A stretch of 27,379 nt of DNA from Clostridiales bacterium (GCA_003537755.1 DPQS01000030.1:1-27379), one strand, 5' to 3'; shown: positions 1 through 12,083, counted from the stretch's first letter. Translations and numbers: made by a program. The notes: generated from the letters alone by a model not told the origin.

Positions 1-26
1 TATTAGTGATGGCTAAATTAACCCCG

Positions 27-54
27 TTGACAAATCCGTCGATTGTGGTACAAT
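27..54 (+). promoter_or_regulatory. sigma-70-type promoter with extended -10
   Basis: TTGACA at 27-32 and TACAAT at 49-54 are separated by 16 bp, and a TG one base before the -10 makes it an extended -10 element. Transcription would begin near position 61. That rules out the TTG codon at 43 as the start of the following gene and supports the ATG at 142. Confidence 0.75.
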
Positions 55-141
55 TTAACTACTAATTACACCAAGGCGTTTGTCCGATTTGCCGCTTGCG
101 GCGGCGTTCGGAACGGCGCAACATCGTGGAAAATTCAGACT

Positions 142-1752
142 ATGGAAATTTTTACACCAAATCAGTTGTGGGCAGAGTTCGATCCCGCAACGGAACAACT
201 TGACAGCGACGTGTTTGCCGTCCGCGATTACGACGGCGTAGAGGTCAAAAAACTGTACTTCAACGGTACGGTCTTTCCGAGCGGTCACAAGACGCGCGTA
301 CTGGGCGTGGTTTGTCGCCCGTCGGAAGGCGATGCTACCAAAGGCGTGCTTGTCGTGGGCGATTACCGCAAACCCGTATGCGTCGACGACCTCGTGGCAC
401 TTGCCAAAAACGGCTTTGTGGTAATGTCGGTGGACTACGCGGGACGCGGAAATCTCGGCACAATCTACCCCGAAGAGCAGGACTACCTCAACGCAGACGT
501 TGCGGAAAGCCTGTACTACGTGGGCAACAGCGTCAAAGACAACAAAATTTACGAATACGTCAAAAATACCCGTCGCGCAATCGGCTACATGCTGGAAGAA
601 GAAGGCGTTGACGAATTGTCTGTCGTCGGCGTGGAAAGCGGATCTTTTATCGGCACAATAGTGCTTGGTACCGACAACCGCATTTCGCGAGGAACGGTGG
701 TGTTCGGACCGCTGTACGCGACCTACCCCCTTAACGAAGCCGACAATGCCGAACTGTCCGAACGTCTTGCCGAAGAGGACGTTGCGCGTGCCTGGACGAT
801 GGGACTTGCTCCGCAAAGTTACCTTATGCAGATAAGCGCGCCGCTGTACGTGGTAATTTCCGCCAACAGCGCAAACGTGGACATAGTGGAAGCAGGCAAA
901 ATGTACTACCGCGTAAACGACGACAGCCGCCTGCTGATACTGCCGACGACACTCGATTACCTGCCGCAAAAGTACATAGACAGCGTGGTTGCCTGGCTTA
1001 AAGGCGAAACGGTGGAGGAAAACTTCGACCTTACGTCATTTGAGGAAAACGGCAGTTACGGCTTGAAACTTGCGACAAAAAGCAGCGCGGAAAACACGTC
1101 CGTGTGGTACTGCGTCAATCCGTCGCACCCTGCGCGCTACTGGACCAAGGCAGACCTTACACCCTGCGAGGACGGTTTTACTGCGTCGGTCGACGTGTAC
1201 GAAAAGGATTGCGAAGTTGCCGCGTTTTGTCTGATTGACGGCAAGGTGGCTGTTTCGTCCGCACTGACGGAAGTGAAAGTGCACAACGCTGCAAATGTCA
1301 GGTTGCCCGGCAATGTCGTATTCAGCGGTGCAGGAGGACAAAGCCTTATTCCTGTCAGGGAACAGAGCGGTTGGTGGGGACAAAACATCGACGCACGTCT
1401 TGCAAAGGGATTTTTGGGCATTGTAGGCATGGAAGGCGACGGTTTTGCCACATTCGGAATATGTGACCCGTCGGTCAAACGTTCGCAATCTTTTACCGTA
1501 AGTTTCGACGTGTGTACCGACGTAAGGCAGAAACTTACAATTTACGTGGTGTGCGGCTACGGTTGCGACAACACGACTTATGTCTGCACGGCAAAACTTA
1601 TCGGCGACGGCAAGTGGCAACGGGTGACTGTCGAAACCACCGATTTCCACCGCGTGGACGACAGCCGTCCCATGACCGACGAGGATCGTCCCGACTGCCT
1701 GGAAATTTTTTCCGAAAGCAAAGTGATTGTAAACAACATCATTGTGGTGTAG
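142..1752 (+). CDS. alpha/beta-hydrolase-fold protein with C-terminal beta-rich domain; nucleophile position is Glu
   Basis: I recognise a fold rather than a specific enzyme. Residues about 60-310 look like an alpha/beta hydrolase of the acetyl-xylan-esterase or dipeptidyl-peptidase type: an oxyanion-like strand, an SVDYAGRG segment, then a strand leading to the turn G163-V-E165-S-G167. In the usual GxSxG elbow the third residue is the Ser nucleophile; here that position is Glu165, with Ser166 one place later. The protein may therefore be inactive or use another chemistry. Residues about 340-536 are beta-rich and resemble a carbohydrate-binding jelly roll, with a KWQRVTVET-type segment near the end. 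There is no signal peptide or membrane segment, so it is probably cytoplasmic. The ATG at 142 is preferred because an open frame reaching back to TTG 43 runs through the promoter. lepB follows 105 bp downstream on the same strand. Confidence 0.6.
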   Translation: MEIFTPNQLWAEFDPATEQLDSDVFAVRDYDGVEVKKLYFNGTVFPSGHKTRVLGVVCRPSEGDATKGVLVVGDYRKPVCVDDLVALAKNGFVVMSVDYAGRGNLGTIYPEEQDYLNADVAESLYYVGNSVKDNKIYEYVKNTRRAIGYMLEEEGVDELSVVGVESGSFIGTIVLGTDNRISRGTVVFGPLYATYPLNEADNAELSERLAEEDVARAWTMGLAPQSYLMQISAPLYVVISANSANVDIVEAGKMYYRVNDDSRLLILPTTLDYLPQKYIDSVVAWLKGETVEENFDLTSFEENGSYGLKLATKSSAENTSVWYCVNPSHPARYWTKADLTPCEDGFTASVDVYEKDCEVAAFCLIDGKVAVSSALTEVKVHNAANVRLPGNVVFSGAGGQSLIPVREQSGWWGQNIDARLAKGFLGIVGMEGDGFATFGICDPSVKRSQSFTVSFDVCTDVRQKLTIYVVCGYGCDNTTYVCTAKLIGDGKWQRVTVETTDFHRVDDSRPMTDEDRPDCLEIFSESKVIVNNIIVV

Positions 1753-1857
1753 TTTATTTGCGCCTTTTAAGGACATAATTAAAGGCGTGATGGTTATGTC
1801 GTCGCAGACGGCAAAGACAATTGACTGTGTCGGCGGTGACGACAAACGGAAATTCGT

Positions 1858-2844
1858 ATGACAAACGACGACAAAAATCTGACAAACGACAATACAAACG
1901 TGCCTCAAACCGGCGTTGAAGGGCAACAAACGTCACTTTCGGACAGCGAAAGCGGTGCGTTTGGTGCTGCCCTGAAACAGACGGAAACAACTGCCGACGG
2001 CACGGAAGTAACTGCCGGACAAACATTTGCGGACGAAAGTTTTGCAGCCATGCAAGGCGTTGACGAAGGCGATACGGACGCTGTTTTGCAAAAAAGCGGC
2101 AACGCGGACGACGCAGAGGCGGACGTTCGCGCCGCGCGCCGCAAAAAGGCGGACAAGGTTGTCAACATAGTTCTCATCGTGGCGATAGTGCTGCTTGTAT
2201 TGGCAAACCTGCTTCGTTTCTTTGTGTGGACGGACGTTACCATTCTGCAAAACAGCATGCAACCTACCTACGACCCCAACGACAAAGTACTTGTCGCAAA
2301 ACTCAGACAGGTTGACACTTCGGACGTCGTTGTGGTGTACAAGTATGACGTGGACAAGTTTAAGGCGTACTTTGCGCCCGCTACGGAAAAGGGTGACGGC
2401 GGCAAGTACGAACTGTTGATTAAGCGTGCCGTGGCGGTTGCGGGCGACAGCGTGTGGACAACGGAAGTCGCCACCGGTAAAGGTACTCGCTACGCCTTTG
2501 CGATACGCAAATACGGGCATACGTATTACGAATTTTACGTATTTGACAGCGACCCGGGTGCCGATGTTTACTGCAATTGCGAGGGACTGGCCGCGGGCAG
2601 ATATGTACTGTGCGAAAGCCTTGACCGGGCAAAAAGTCTGTACGGCGAGCACGTACTTCAAATTACTACCGACAAGACGGGCATGCTTGGCAAATATACA
2701 GAAGCTAGTCCGCTGACACTTGCCGACAATCAGTTGCTGCTGCTTGGCGACAACCGCGACAGAAGCAATGACAGCCGTGACATGGGACTGTCCAATTACG
2801 GGCGGATTCTCGGCGTTGTGGTAAGGCAAACTTACGACGAGTGA
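1858..2844 (+). CDS. lepB: signal peptidase I with long acidic N-terminal extension
   Basis: Type I signal peptidase cleaves signal peptides from exported proteins at the outer face of the membrane. The family motifs are all visible: catalytic Ser133 in NSMQPT, general-base Lys189 in LIKRAVAVAGD, and the GDNR box at 297-300 followed by SNDSRDMG. A single transmembrane helix spans about residues 101-124. The first 95 or so residues are acidic, rich in Thr, Asp, Glu and Gln, and look disordered; most Bacillota homologues have only a short cytoplasmic tail there. At 328 residues the protein is longer than typical enzymes of about 170-190 residues, partly because of this tail and partly because of an enlarged region between the Lys and GDNR motifs. 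The ribosome-binding site is weak (CGGA about 9 bases upstream). The stop codon touches the metK promoter. Confidence 0.9.
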   Translation: MTNDDKNLTNDNTNVPQTGVEGQQTSLSDSESGAFGAALKQTETTADGTEVTAGQTFADESFAAMQGVDEGDTDAVLQKSGNADDAEADVRAARRKKADKVVNIVLIVAIVLLVLANLLRFFVWTDVTILQNSMQPTYDPNDKVLVAKLRQVDTSDVVVVYKYDVDKFKAYFAPATEKGDGGKYELLIKRAVAVAGDSVWTTEVATGKGTRYAFAIRKYGHTYYEFYVFDSDPGADVYCNCEGLAAGRYVLCESLDRAKSLYGEHVLQITTDKTGMLGKYTEASPLTLADNQLLLLGDNRDRSNDSRDMGLSNYGRILGVVVRQTYDE

Positions 2845-2873
2845 TTGACAGTAGTAAACTAATATGATACAAT
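2845..2873 (+). promoter_or_regulatory. promoter of the SAM riboswitch-metK unit
   Basis: TTGACA at 2845-2850, a 17-bp spacer and TACAAT at 2868-2873 match the housekeeping consensus closely, with TG one base before the -10. The expected start near 2880 lies just in front of the riboswitch aptamer, as usual for SAM-I leaders. The -35 begins directly after the lepB stop codon. Confidence 0.85.
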
Positions 2874-2883
2874 ACTTTCACAA

Positions 2884-3001
2884 CCCTATCGAGAGTGACC
2901 GAGAGACGGACTCGTTGACGTCACAGCAACCTAAAAAGTTGTTAGGTGCTAATTTCCGCAAGCCGACCGAAATCTACAATCGGTGCGACTTGGAAGATGG
3001 G
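2884..3001 (+). promoter_or_regulatory. SAM-I (S-box) riboswitch aptamer
   Basis: Conserved S-box blocks are present in order: CTATCGAGAG at 2886-2895, GCAACC around 2928-2933, AGGTGCTAATTTCC from about 2944, and GAAGATGGG ending at 3001. The P1 helix can form between CCTATC (2885-2890) and GATGGG (2996-3001). The SAM-bound aptamer should leave the downstream terminator (3026-3056) free to form and shut off metK. Without SAM, GGGACGG (2999-3005) can pair with TTGTCCC (3029-3035), which uses up both the 3' side of P1 and the 5' side of the terminator and so acts as an antiterminator. Confidence 0.93.
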
Positions 3002-3025
3002 ACGGCGAAAGGCTAATTTTGCGCG

Positions 3026-3056
3026 GTCTTGTCCCGTTCGGGGCAGGGCTTTTTTT
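3026..3056 (+). terminator. riboswitch-controlled intrinsic terminator
   Basis: A stem of about 10 bp (3026-3035 with 3040-3049, several G-U pairs) closed by a GTTC loop is followed by seven T. It lies between the SAM-I aptamer and metK and is the expression platform of the riboswitch. Confidence 0.85.
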
Positions 3057-3122
3057 GTCCGAAGCGGGTTTTTGGACGGCAAAAGGTACCGATACGCCTT
3101 CGATGGTTGAAAAGGAGAACAA

Positions 3123-4310
3123 ATGAAACCAAGTAAACACAGGTATTTCACGTCCGAAAGCGTAACCGAAGGACATCCCGACAAAATGTGCGACCAGATT
3201 TCCGACGCGATTCTGGATGCAATTCTTGCCAAAGATCCCGACGCGCGCGTCGCATGCGAAACGGTGGTGTGCACGGGTACGGTTTTTGTAATGGGACAGA
3301 TTACGACTACCGCCGTCGTCGATTACGCGCAGATTGTACGCGACACGGTGCGCAACATCGGTTACACGCGTGCCAAGTTCGGCTTCGACGCGGACAGTTG
3401 CGGAGTAATCATTTCGCTGGACAAGCAGTCGCCTGACATCGCTCTCGGCGTTGACAAATCCGACGAGTATCGCGACCGCGGCGAAATACTGGATATGTAC
3501 GGCGCGGGCGACCAGGGCATGATGTTCGGCTACGCTTGCGACGAAACGCCCGAATATATGCCCATGGCAATTACGCTTGCGCAACGTATCAGCCGCCGTC
3601 TTGCCGACGTGCGCAAAAACGGCGAAATTACCTACCTTCGTCCCGACGGAAAGTGTCAGGTGACGGTGGAATACGACGAAAACGATCGCCCTGTGCGCGT
3701 GGATACAATCGTACTCAGCACCCAGCACGGTCCGGACGTCACGGCGGAACAGATTGCTTCGGACATGATCGAGCACGTAATCCGCAAGGTCGTCCCCATG
3801 GAACTGCTGGACGAGGACACCAAGTACTACATCAACCCGACGGGTCGTTTCGAAATCGGCGGACCCGCTGCGGACAGCGGACTGACGGGGCGCAAAATCA
3901 TCGTGGATACCTACGGCGGTTATTGTGCGCACGGCGGCGGCGCATTCAGCGGAAAGGATCCCACCAAGGTGGACCGTTCGGCGGCGTACATGGCGCGTTA
4001 CATTTGCAAAAACATCGTTGCGGCAGGCCTGGCGGAGCGTATTCAACTGCAGGTTTCCTACGCAATCGGTCGCAGTAAACCCGTATCGATAGACGTCAAC
4101 ACCTACGGCACCGGAAAGGTGAGCGACGGCGCATTGTCGGAAATCATTGCGGAAGAATTTGACCTTCGTCCGCGCGCGATTATAGGCAAGTTCGACCTTC
4201 AACGTCCCATTTACCTTGCAACGGCAAGTTACGGTCATTTTGGTCGCGAAGGCTTCCCGTGGGAACAATTGGACAAGGTGGAAGAGTTGCAAAAATACTT
4301 GCACGTATAA
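3123..4310 (+). CDS. metK: S-adenosylmethionine synthetase
   Basis: MetK makes S-adenosylmethionine from methionine and ATP, releasing phosphate and pyrophosphate, in the cytoplasm. The 395-residue length is normal for the family. Signature segments are EGHPDK at 16-21, the hexapeptide GAGDQG at 127-132 and the glycine-rich GGGAFSGKD at 271-279. The ATG at 3123 has a strong AAAGGAG site upstream. The gene is controlled by product feedback through the SAM-I riboswitch in its leader. SAM made here would also be the methyl donor for the Mod methyltransferase encoded further right, although that is only a general metabolic link. Confidence 0.97.
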   Translation: MKPSKHRYFTSESVTEGHPDKMCDQISDAILDAILAKDPDARVACETVVCTGTVFVMGQITTTAVVDYAQIVRDTVRNIGYTRAKFGFDADSCGVIISLDKQSPDIALGVDKSDEYRDRGEILDMYGAGDQGMMFGYACDETPEYMPMAITLAQRISRRLADVRKNGEITYLRPDGKCQVTVEYDENDRPVRVDTIVLSTQHGPDVTAEQIASDMIEHVIRKVVPMELLDEDTKYYINPTGRFEIGGPAADSGLTGRKIIVDTYGGYCAHGGGAFSGKDPTKVDRSAAYMARYICKNIVAAGLAERIQLQVSYAIGRSKPVSIDVNTYGTGKVSDGALSEIIAEEFDLRPRAIIGKFDLQRPIYLATASYGHFGREGFPWEQLDKVEELQKYLHV

Positions 4311-4567
4311 ACTTTTTGACGACAAAAATGTCTGCGCTCAGGGTGACAGTTTTGTCTAGGTGCAGACAAAATATCTGTTTGAAAAATTGTGACAGGTTGC
4401 GGATTTCCGATATTTTACATCTGACTTTCCGCATTTCCCGTAGACAACGAAAATGAGGTTTGCAAACTTCCGATGTTTTGCGTATTCGGTTGTTTGCAAC
4501 ATTGCAATCTTGTAAGCCGTTGTTTCAGGCAAAACGGCTTGGCAAACAACAATCGGCGAGGTGTCGC
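4311..4567 (+). other. metK-recD2 intergenic region with inverted repeats and a weak promoter candidate
   Basis: No gene is seen in these 257 bases. They contain an 8-bp hairpin TTTTGTCT/AGACAAAA (4350-4357 and 4364-4371) whose left arm can alternatively pair with GACAAAA at 4321-4327. There is also a perfect palindrome GTTTGCAAAC at 4458-4467 and a second hairpin AAGCCGTT/AACGGCTT (4514-4521 and 4533-4540). None is followed by a T run, so I do not call a terminator. A possible promoter for recD2 is TTGTGA at 4387-4392 with TATTTT at 4411-4416 (18-bp spacer), which is weak. Confidence 0.4.
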
Positions 4568-6892
4568 ATGGCAGACAACAACGTGACGGTTAAGGGTACC
4601 GTTGCTTCGGTCGTTTTTCGCAACGACGAAACGGGCTACACGGTGCTTGTATTGGAATTGGTCGACGGAGGTAAGGTTACCTGTGTCGGCTCTTTTGCCA
4701 ATCTTTCCGTAGGTGCGGTGCTGTCCGTCAGCGGTCACAAAGTCAACCACCGCCAGTACGGGGAACAAATCGTCGCGGACAACTACACGATGTGCAACCC
4801 GACAAGTGAGGAAGGCATTGTCAGGTACCTCAGCAGCGGTCTTATCAAGGGCGTCGGTGCAGTCACTGCGCAAAACATCTACGATATGTTCGGCGACGAC
4901 ACATTCGGCGTAATCGAGAATAACCCGATGTTGCTGTCGCGCGTCAGGGGCATTTCCAAAAAGAAAGCAATGGAAATTGCCAACGCCGTGTCGGAACTGA
5001 AGTGCATGCAGGAGCAGATTATGTTTTTGCAGGGCTACGGAATGACGGTCAACCTCGCGATGAAAATCTACAACAACTACGGCGCGGACACCAAACGGCT
5101 GGTGCTTGCCAACCCTTACCGCCTTGTGGACGACATCGACGGTATCGGCTTCCTTACCGCCGACAAAATCGCCGTCAGCATGGGTGTCGATCCGCAAAGC
5201 GAGTTTCGTCTGCGCGCGGCAATCATTTACACTCTTCGCGACGCGGCGGAAAAGGACGGCAACACCTATCTGCTGTTTGACGCGCTTATGGAAAACTGTT
5301 CCAGGTTGCTGTCCGTTGACCTTACTCAATACGGGCAACTTGTTGAAGATACGGTTACTAAACTGGTGTTGGAACCGTCCGTCAAGGTGTTTGAAGTGGA
5401 AGGTCGCCGCTGTGTGTCCTTCATTCGCTACTACAAACTGGAAAGCGGCATAGCAAGCAAACTTGTCGCGCTCAATCACGACGTCAAGCGCATTTCCGTT
5501 GACGCCGACAGCCTTATCGAACAATTCGGTACGGTAAACAAAATCAAATTTCACGAAAGTCAGTCGGGCGCGGTCAAGGCTGCGCTGGTCAACGGCGTTA
5601 CGGTGATTACGGGCGGACCGGGCACTGGCAAAACCACGATAATCAAGTGTATCGGACAGATTTTGTCGGGGCAGGGGCTGCGCGTGTTTTTCTGTGCGCC
5701 GACGGGCAGGGCAAGCAAGCGTATCACGCAAAGCACGGGCTTCGACGCAAAGACAATTCACCGCATGCTTGGCTTCGAAATGCACGACGACAAGCCGGCG
5801 TTCAAGTACAATTACCACAACCAACTGCCCTGCGACGCCGTCGTGGTGGACGAAGCGTCGATGGTGGACGTTACGGTGATGTACAGTCTGCTGTGTGCAA
5901 TTCCGTCGGGTGCAAGGCTTATTCTCGTGGGTGACAAGGACCAACTTCCGTCCGTCGGCGCAGGCAACGTACTAAGCGACGTTATCCGCAGCGGCGTAAT
6001 CGAAATACGTTACCTTACGCACATTTACAGGCAGTCCGAGGACAGCCTTATCGTGTCCAACGCTCACCTTATCAATCACGGGCACATGCCGGAGATTAAC
6101 AACCGCAGCAAGGACTTCTTTTACATAAACACAAGCGACCCTGCCGAAATGGCGGACACCGTCATCGGACTTGTCACCAGACGTTTGCCCGGCTACACCG
6201 GTGCCGCGCCCATGGACATACAGGTGCTCGGCGCGCTTAAAAGCGGTCTTTGCGGCGTTGAAAACATCAACAATCGTTTGCAGGACGCACTCAACCCGCG
6301 CGTCTACGGTAAAAACGAGATTAACGTCGGCTCGCACCTTTTCCGCGTGGGCGACAAGGTTATGCAGACGGCAAACAACTACGAGTTGCCTTTCGTCAAA
6401 TTCGGCGAAGGCGCACCCGAGCAGGGGCAGGGCATATTCAACGGCGACATCGGGCACATCAAGACAATCGACCGCAACAACGGCATTGTGGAAGTGTGGT
6501 ACGACGACAACCGTCTTGCCACCTACGGCGAGGCGGAACTTACCGACCTTACTGCGGCTTACGCCATTACGATACACAAAAGTCAGGGCAGTGAGTTCGA
6601 CGTGGTGGTAATCCCCCTTGTCAGCGGACCGCCCACCCTTATCAACCGCAACCTGCTGTACACGGCAATTACCCGTGCCAAACGCGCGGTGGTGCTTGTC
6701 GGCAGCAAAAAAATACTTGCAATGATGGTGCACAACAACTACATTGCCGCACGTACAACCAACCTGTGCCGCTTTTTGCAAAGCGAAAAGGTCAAGTATC
6801 TGCGGTACTTTGCCGAAGGTGCCGAGGCTGAGAGCACCGACGACTATCCCGAGCAGATGCCCGACGATATCCTTGCGGATGAGGAATTCTGA
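4568..6892 (+). CDS. recD2: RecD2-type DNA helicase (AAA family, superfamily 1B)
   Basis: RecD2 proteins are ATP-driven 5'-3' DNA helicases that act in repair without RecBC. An N-terminal OB-like region (about 1-85) is followed by helix-hairpin-helix-like segments (KGVGAVTAQNI, SRVRGISKKKA, DDIDGIGFLTADKIA), typical of the long RecD2/YrrC branch. The ATPase core has Walker A GGPGTGKTT at 349-357, Walker B VVVDEAS with D428-E429, and the C-terminal motif YTAITRAKRAVVLVG. The length is 774 residues from ATG 4568. That start is chosen because GAGGTG lies just upstream; an open frame continues back to a TTG at 4460 but lacks a ribosome-binding site. comF follows after 2 bp, so the two are probably cotranscribed, an arrangement seen in related Bacillota. 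Confidence 0.93.
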   Translation: MADNNVTVKGTVASVVFRNDETGYTVLVLELVDGGKVTCVGSFANLSVGAVLSVSGHKVNHRQYGEQIVADNYTMCNPTSEEGIVRYLSSGLIKGVGAVTAQNIYDMFGDDTFGVIENNPMLLSRVRGISKKKAMEIANAVSELKCMQEQIMFLQGYGMTVNLAMKIYNNYGADTKRLVLANPYRLVDDIDGIGFLTADKIAVSMGVDPQSEFRLRAAIIYTLRDAAEKDGNTYLLFDALMENCSRLLSVDLTQYGQLVEDTVTKLVLEPSVKVFEVEGRRCVSFIRYYKLESGIASKLVALNHDVKRISVDADSLIEQFGTVNKIKFHESQSGAVKAALVNGVTVITGGPGTGKTTIIKCIGQILSGQGLRVFFCAPTGRASKRITQSTGFDAKTIHRMLGFEMHDDKPAFKYNYHNQLPCDAVVVDEASMVDVTVMYSLLCAIPSGARLILVGDKDQLPSVGAGNVLSDVIRSGVIEIRYLTHIYRQSEDSLIVSNAHLINHGHMPEINNRSKDFFYINTSDPAEMADTVIGLVTRRLPGYTGAAPMDIQVLGALKSGLCGVENINNRLQDALNPRVYGKNEINVGSHLFRVGDKVMQTANNYELPFVKFGEGAPEQGQGIFNGDIGHIKTIDRNNGIVEVWYDDNRLATYGEAELTDLTAAYAITIHKSQGSEFDVVVIPLVSGPPTLINRNLLYTAITRAKRAVVLVGSKKILAMMVHNNYIAARTTNLCRFLQSEKVKYLRYFAEGAEAESTDDYPEQMPDDILADEEF

Positions 6893-6894
6893 CC

Positions 6895-7659
6895 ATGGAT
6901 AGAGGCGTTAAGCGGTACAAACTGCGCACAAAACTGACGGAATTGTTTGCGCCGGTCGGATTCAGGTGCATTGCCTGCGGCAGAGAAGTGTTTGACGAAG
7001 TGGGCTTTTGTGACGAATGCCGTGCAAAATTGCCCTTCAACAACGGCAAAACCTGCAAAAAATGCGGCGTCAGGATAGACGGCGAAGAAGATTACTGCGG
7101 CAATTGCGTGGAAGGCAAGATGTACTTCGACAGGGCGTATTCCGTGTTCGACTACGACGGCGTCGTGCGCCGTGCCATACTCAGAATGAAGTTCGGCAAC
7201 TGCGGCTCGTATGCGCGTGTTCTGTCGCGGTACCTTGCGTATCTTGCAAACAAACTCAAACTCGACTTCGACATTGTGACATTTGTGCCAATGTCAAAGT
7301 CATCTTACAAAAAGCGCAGGTACAATCAGGCAGAGTTGCTTGCGCGCGGATTTTGTGATATAATGGACGTCGACGACAAGTTTGTCTTAGCGCTGGTCAA
7401 GGTGAAGGACACTTCGCCGCAGGAAAAACTTAACCGCGCCGAACGCAAACAGAACCTCATCGGCTGTTTCCGTCTTGCCGACGGCGTGTCCGTCAAGGGT
7501 AAATCGGTACTGCTTATCGACGACATCAAGACAACGGGCAGCACCGTAAACGAATGCGCCAAAGTGTTGAAATTGAAAGGCGCGGCAGACGTAAACGTTC
7601 TGACCGTCGCTTCACGCCCGGAATACTTTGTGTACGAGAGCGACTACAATCTTTTGTGA
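6895..7659 (+). CDS. comF: ComF-family phosphoribosyltransferase-like protein
   Basis: ComF proteins are needed for DNA uptake during natural transformation in species where they have been studied; this gene alone does not prove competence. The N-terminus has two four-cysteine zinc-ribbon-like clusters: C25, C28, C39, C42 and C54, C57, C68, C71. The C-terminal half is a type I phosphoribosyltransferase domain with the PRPP loop VLLIDDIKTTGST at about 205-217 (Asp209, Asp210). KKRRYNQAELLA is a typical ComF segment. The 254-residue length is normal. It starts 2 bp after the recD2 stop codon, with GAGGAATTC just upstream providing a modest ribosome-binding site. Confidence 0.9.
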   Translation: MDRGVKRYKLRTKLTELFAPVGFRCIACGREVFDEVGFCDECRAKLPFNNGKTCKKCGVRIDGEEDYCGNCVEGKMYFDRAYSVFDYDGVVRRAILRMKFGNCGSYARVLSRYLAYLANKLKLDFDIVTFVPMSKSSYKKRRYNQAELLARGFCDIMDVDDKFVLALVKVKDTSPQEKLNRAERKQNLIGCFRLADGVSVKGKSVLLIDDIKTTGSTVNECAKVLKLKGAADVNVLTVASRPEYFVYESDYNLL

Positions 7660-7757
7660 CGACAGAACATCAGGGTTAATTTCGCCATCACTAACAACCT
7701 TGGGAATGTCCTTTTCCGTTCTTTCGTGTGGACGTTCGTTCAGTGTATTACTTATTC

Positions 7758-7774
7758 ATTTGCCATTGGCAAAT
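7758..7774. promoter_or_regulatory. perfect dyad upstream of secA, possible operator or leader hairpin
   Basis: ATTTGCC and GGCAAAT form a perfect 7-bp dyad around ATT, 31 bases before the secA start. No T run follows, so it is not an intrinsic terminator. It could be a protein-binding site or a small leader hairpin; nothing in the sequence decides which. Confidence 0.35.
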
Positions 7775-7804
7775 AACATAGTCCGCAGGGCTATCGGAGG
7801 TTTT

Positions 7805-10932
<3,128 letters not shown>

Positions 10933-10936
<4 letters not shown>

Positions 10937-12027
10937 TACTTGTAGAAGAACTTAGAAACAACGTAAAAAATCTGCAAAGCAAACTCGGCGGAATAGAAAA
11001 CAGTTTCGACATCCCCAAACTTACACAGGAGCTTGCTTCTCTCAACGAGCAACAGCACGCCGCGGACTTCTGGAACGACGTCAAAAACGCCCAACAGGTG
11101 TCGCAACGCGCCAAAAACATCGAGGACAAGATTGCGGGACTTCGCAAGTTGCAGGGCAGACTCAACGACGTAAACGACCTGCTTGCCATGTGCGACGAGG
11201 ACCCGAGTCTGCTGGACGAAACGGCGGCGGAACTGGCTTCGCTGGACAATGCAGTCAACGAAATGCACGTAGCTGCGCTTTTGTCGGGCAAATTCGACGC
11301 CAACAACGCTATTCTTACCCTTCACGCAGGTGCAGGCGGCACCGAAGCGCAGGACTGGGTGCAAATGTTGTATCGTATGTACACCCGCTATGCGGAGCGT
11401 CGCGGTTACAAGGTGGAAGTGCTGGATTTGCTTGCAGGCGAAGAAGCAGGCATCAAGTCGGTCACGTTTCAGGTAAACGGCGTAAACGCCTACGGCTATC
11501 TCAAGGCGGAAAAGGGCGTACACCGTCTGGTGCGTATTTCGCCTTTCGACTCGGCAAAACGCCGCCATACGAGTTTCGCCTCGCTTGAAGTAATGCCGGA
11601 ACTGCCCGTGGACAACGACATCGTAATAGACGACAAGGACATTTCCGTTGACACCTACCGCAGCAGCGGCGCAGGCGGACAGCACGTCAACAAGACGGAA
11701 TCGGCAATCCGCATTACGCACATTCCGACGGGAATTGTGGTAAGTTGCCAGACGCAACGCAGTCAGATTCAGAACCGCGAACAGGCAATGCAGATGCTGA
11801 AAAGCAAACTTGCCGAACTGAAAGAACGCCAGCAAATGGAAGAAGCCATGGCAATCAAGGGCGAAATCAAAAAAATCGAGTGGGGCAGCCAGATACGCAG
11901 TTACGTATTCTGTCCGTACACCCTTGTCAAGGACCATCGCACGGGATTTGAAAACGCCAACATCGCCGACGTTATGGACGGCAACATTCAGCCCTTTATC
12001 GAAGACTATCTGGAAAAGGCACTGTAA
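10933..12027 (+). CDS. prfB: peptide chain release factor 2, no programmed frameshift
   Basis: Release factor 2 reads UGA and UAA and releases the finished protein on the ribosome. The stop-recognition tripeptide SPF is at 203-205 and the catalytic GGQ at 248-250, both typical of RF2. In many bacteria prfB has an in-frame UGA after about 25 codons and needs a +1 frameshift at CUU-UGA. Here the equivalent place reads through as S24-F25-D26 (AGT TTC GAC) in one continuous frame of 364 residues, so that autoregulation is absent. The ATG overlaps the secA stop by four bases. A strong terminator follows at 12032-12059 and closes the secA-prfB unit. Confidence 0.95.
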
Positions 12028-12031
12028 TTAC

Positions 12032-12059
12032 AAAAGGACGCAATTTTGCGCCCTTTTTT
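12032..12059 (+). terminator. intrinsic terminator after prfB
   Basis: AAAAGG-A-CGC pairs with GCG-C-CCTTTT around an AATTTT loop (one mismatch) and ends in a T run. It starts five bases after the prfB stop codon. Confidence 0.85.
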
Positions 12060-12083
12060 GCAAAAATACAAAGGAGGTAGAAA

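Noticed and set aside
1761..1787. CGCCTTT/AAAGGCG dyad after the first gene as a terminator
   Set aside because: Loop of 13 bases and no T run afterwards on either side; too weak to call.
2949..4325. Long open frame on the minus strand opposite metK
   Set aside because: metK is certain on the plus strand. The antisense frame has no ribosome-binding site or recognisable domain and arises from the GAC/GGC-rich codon use.
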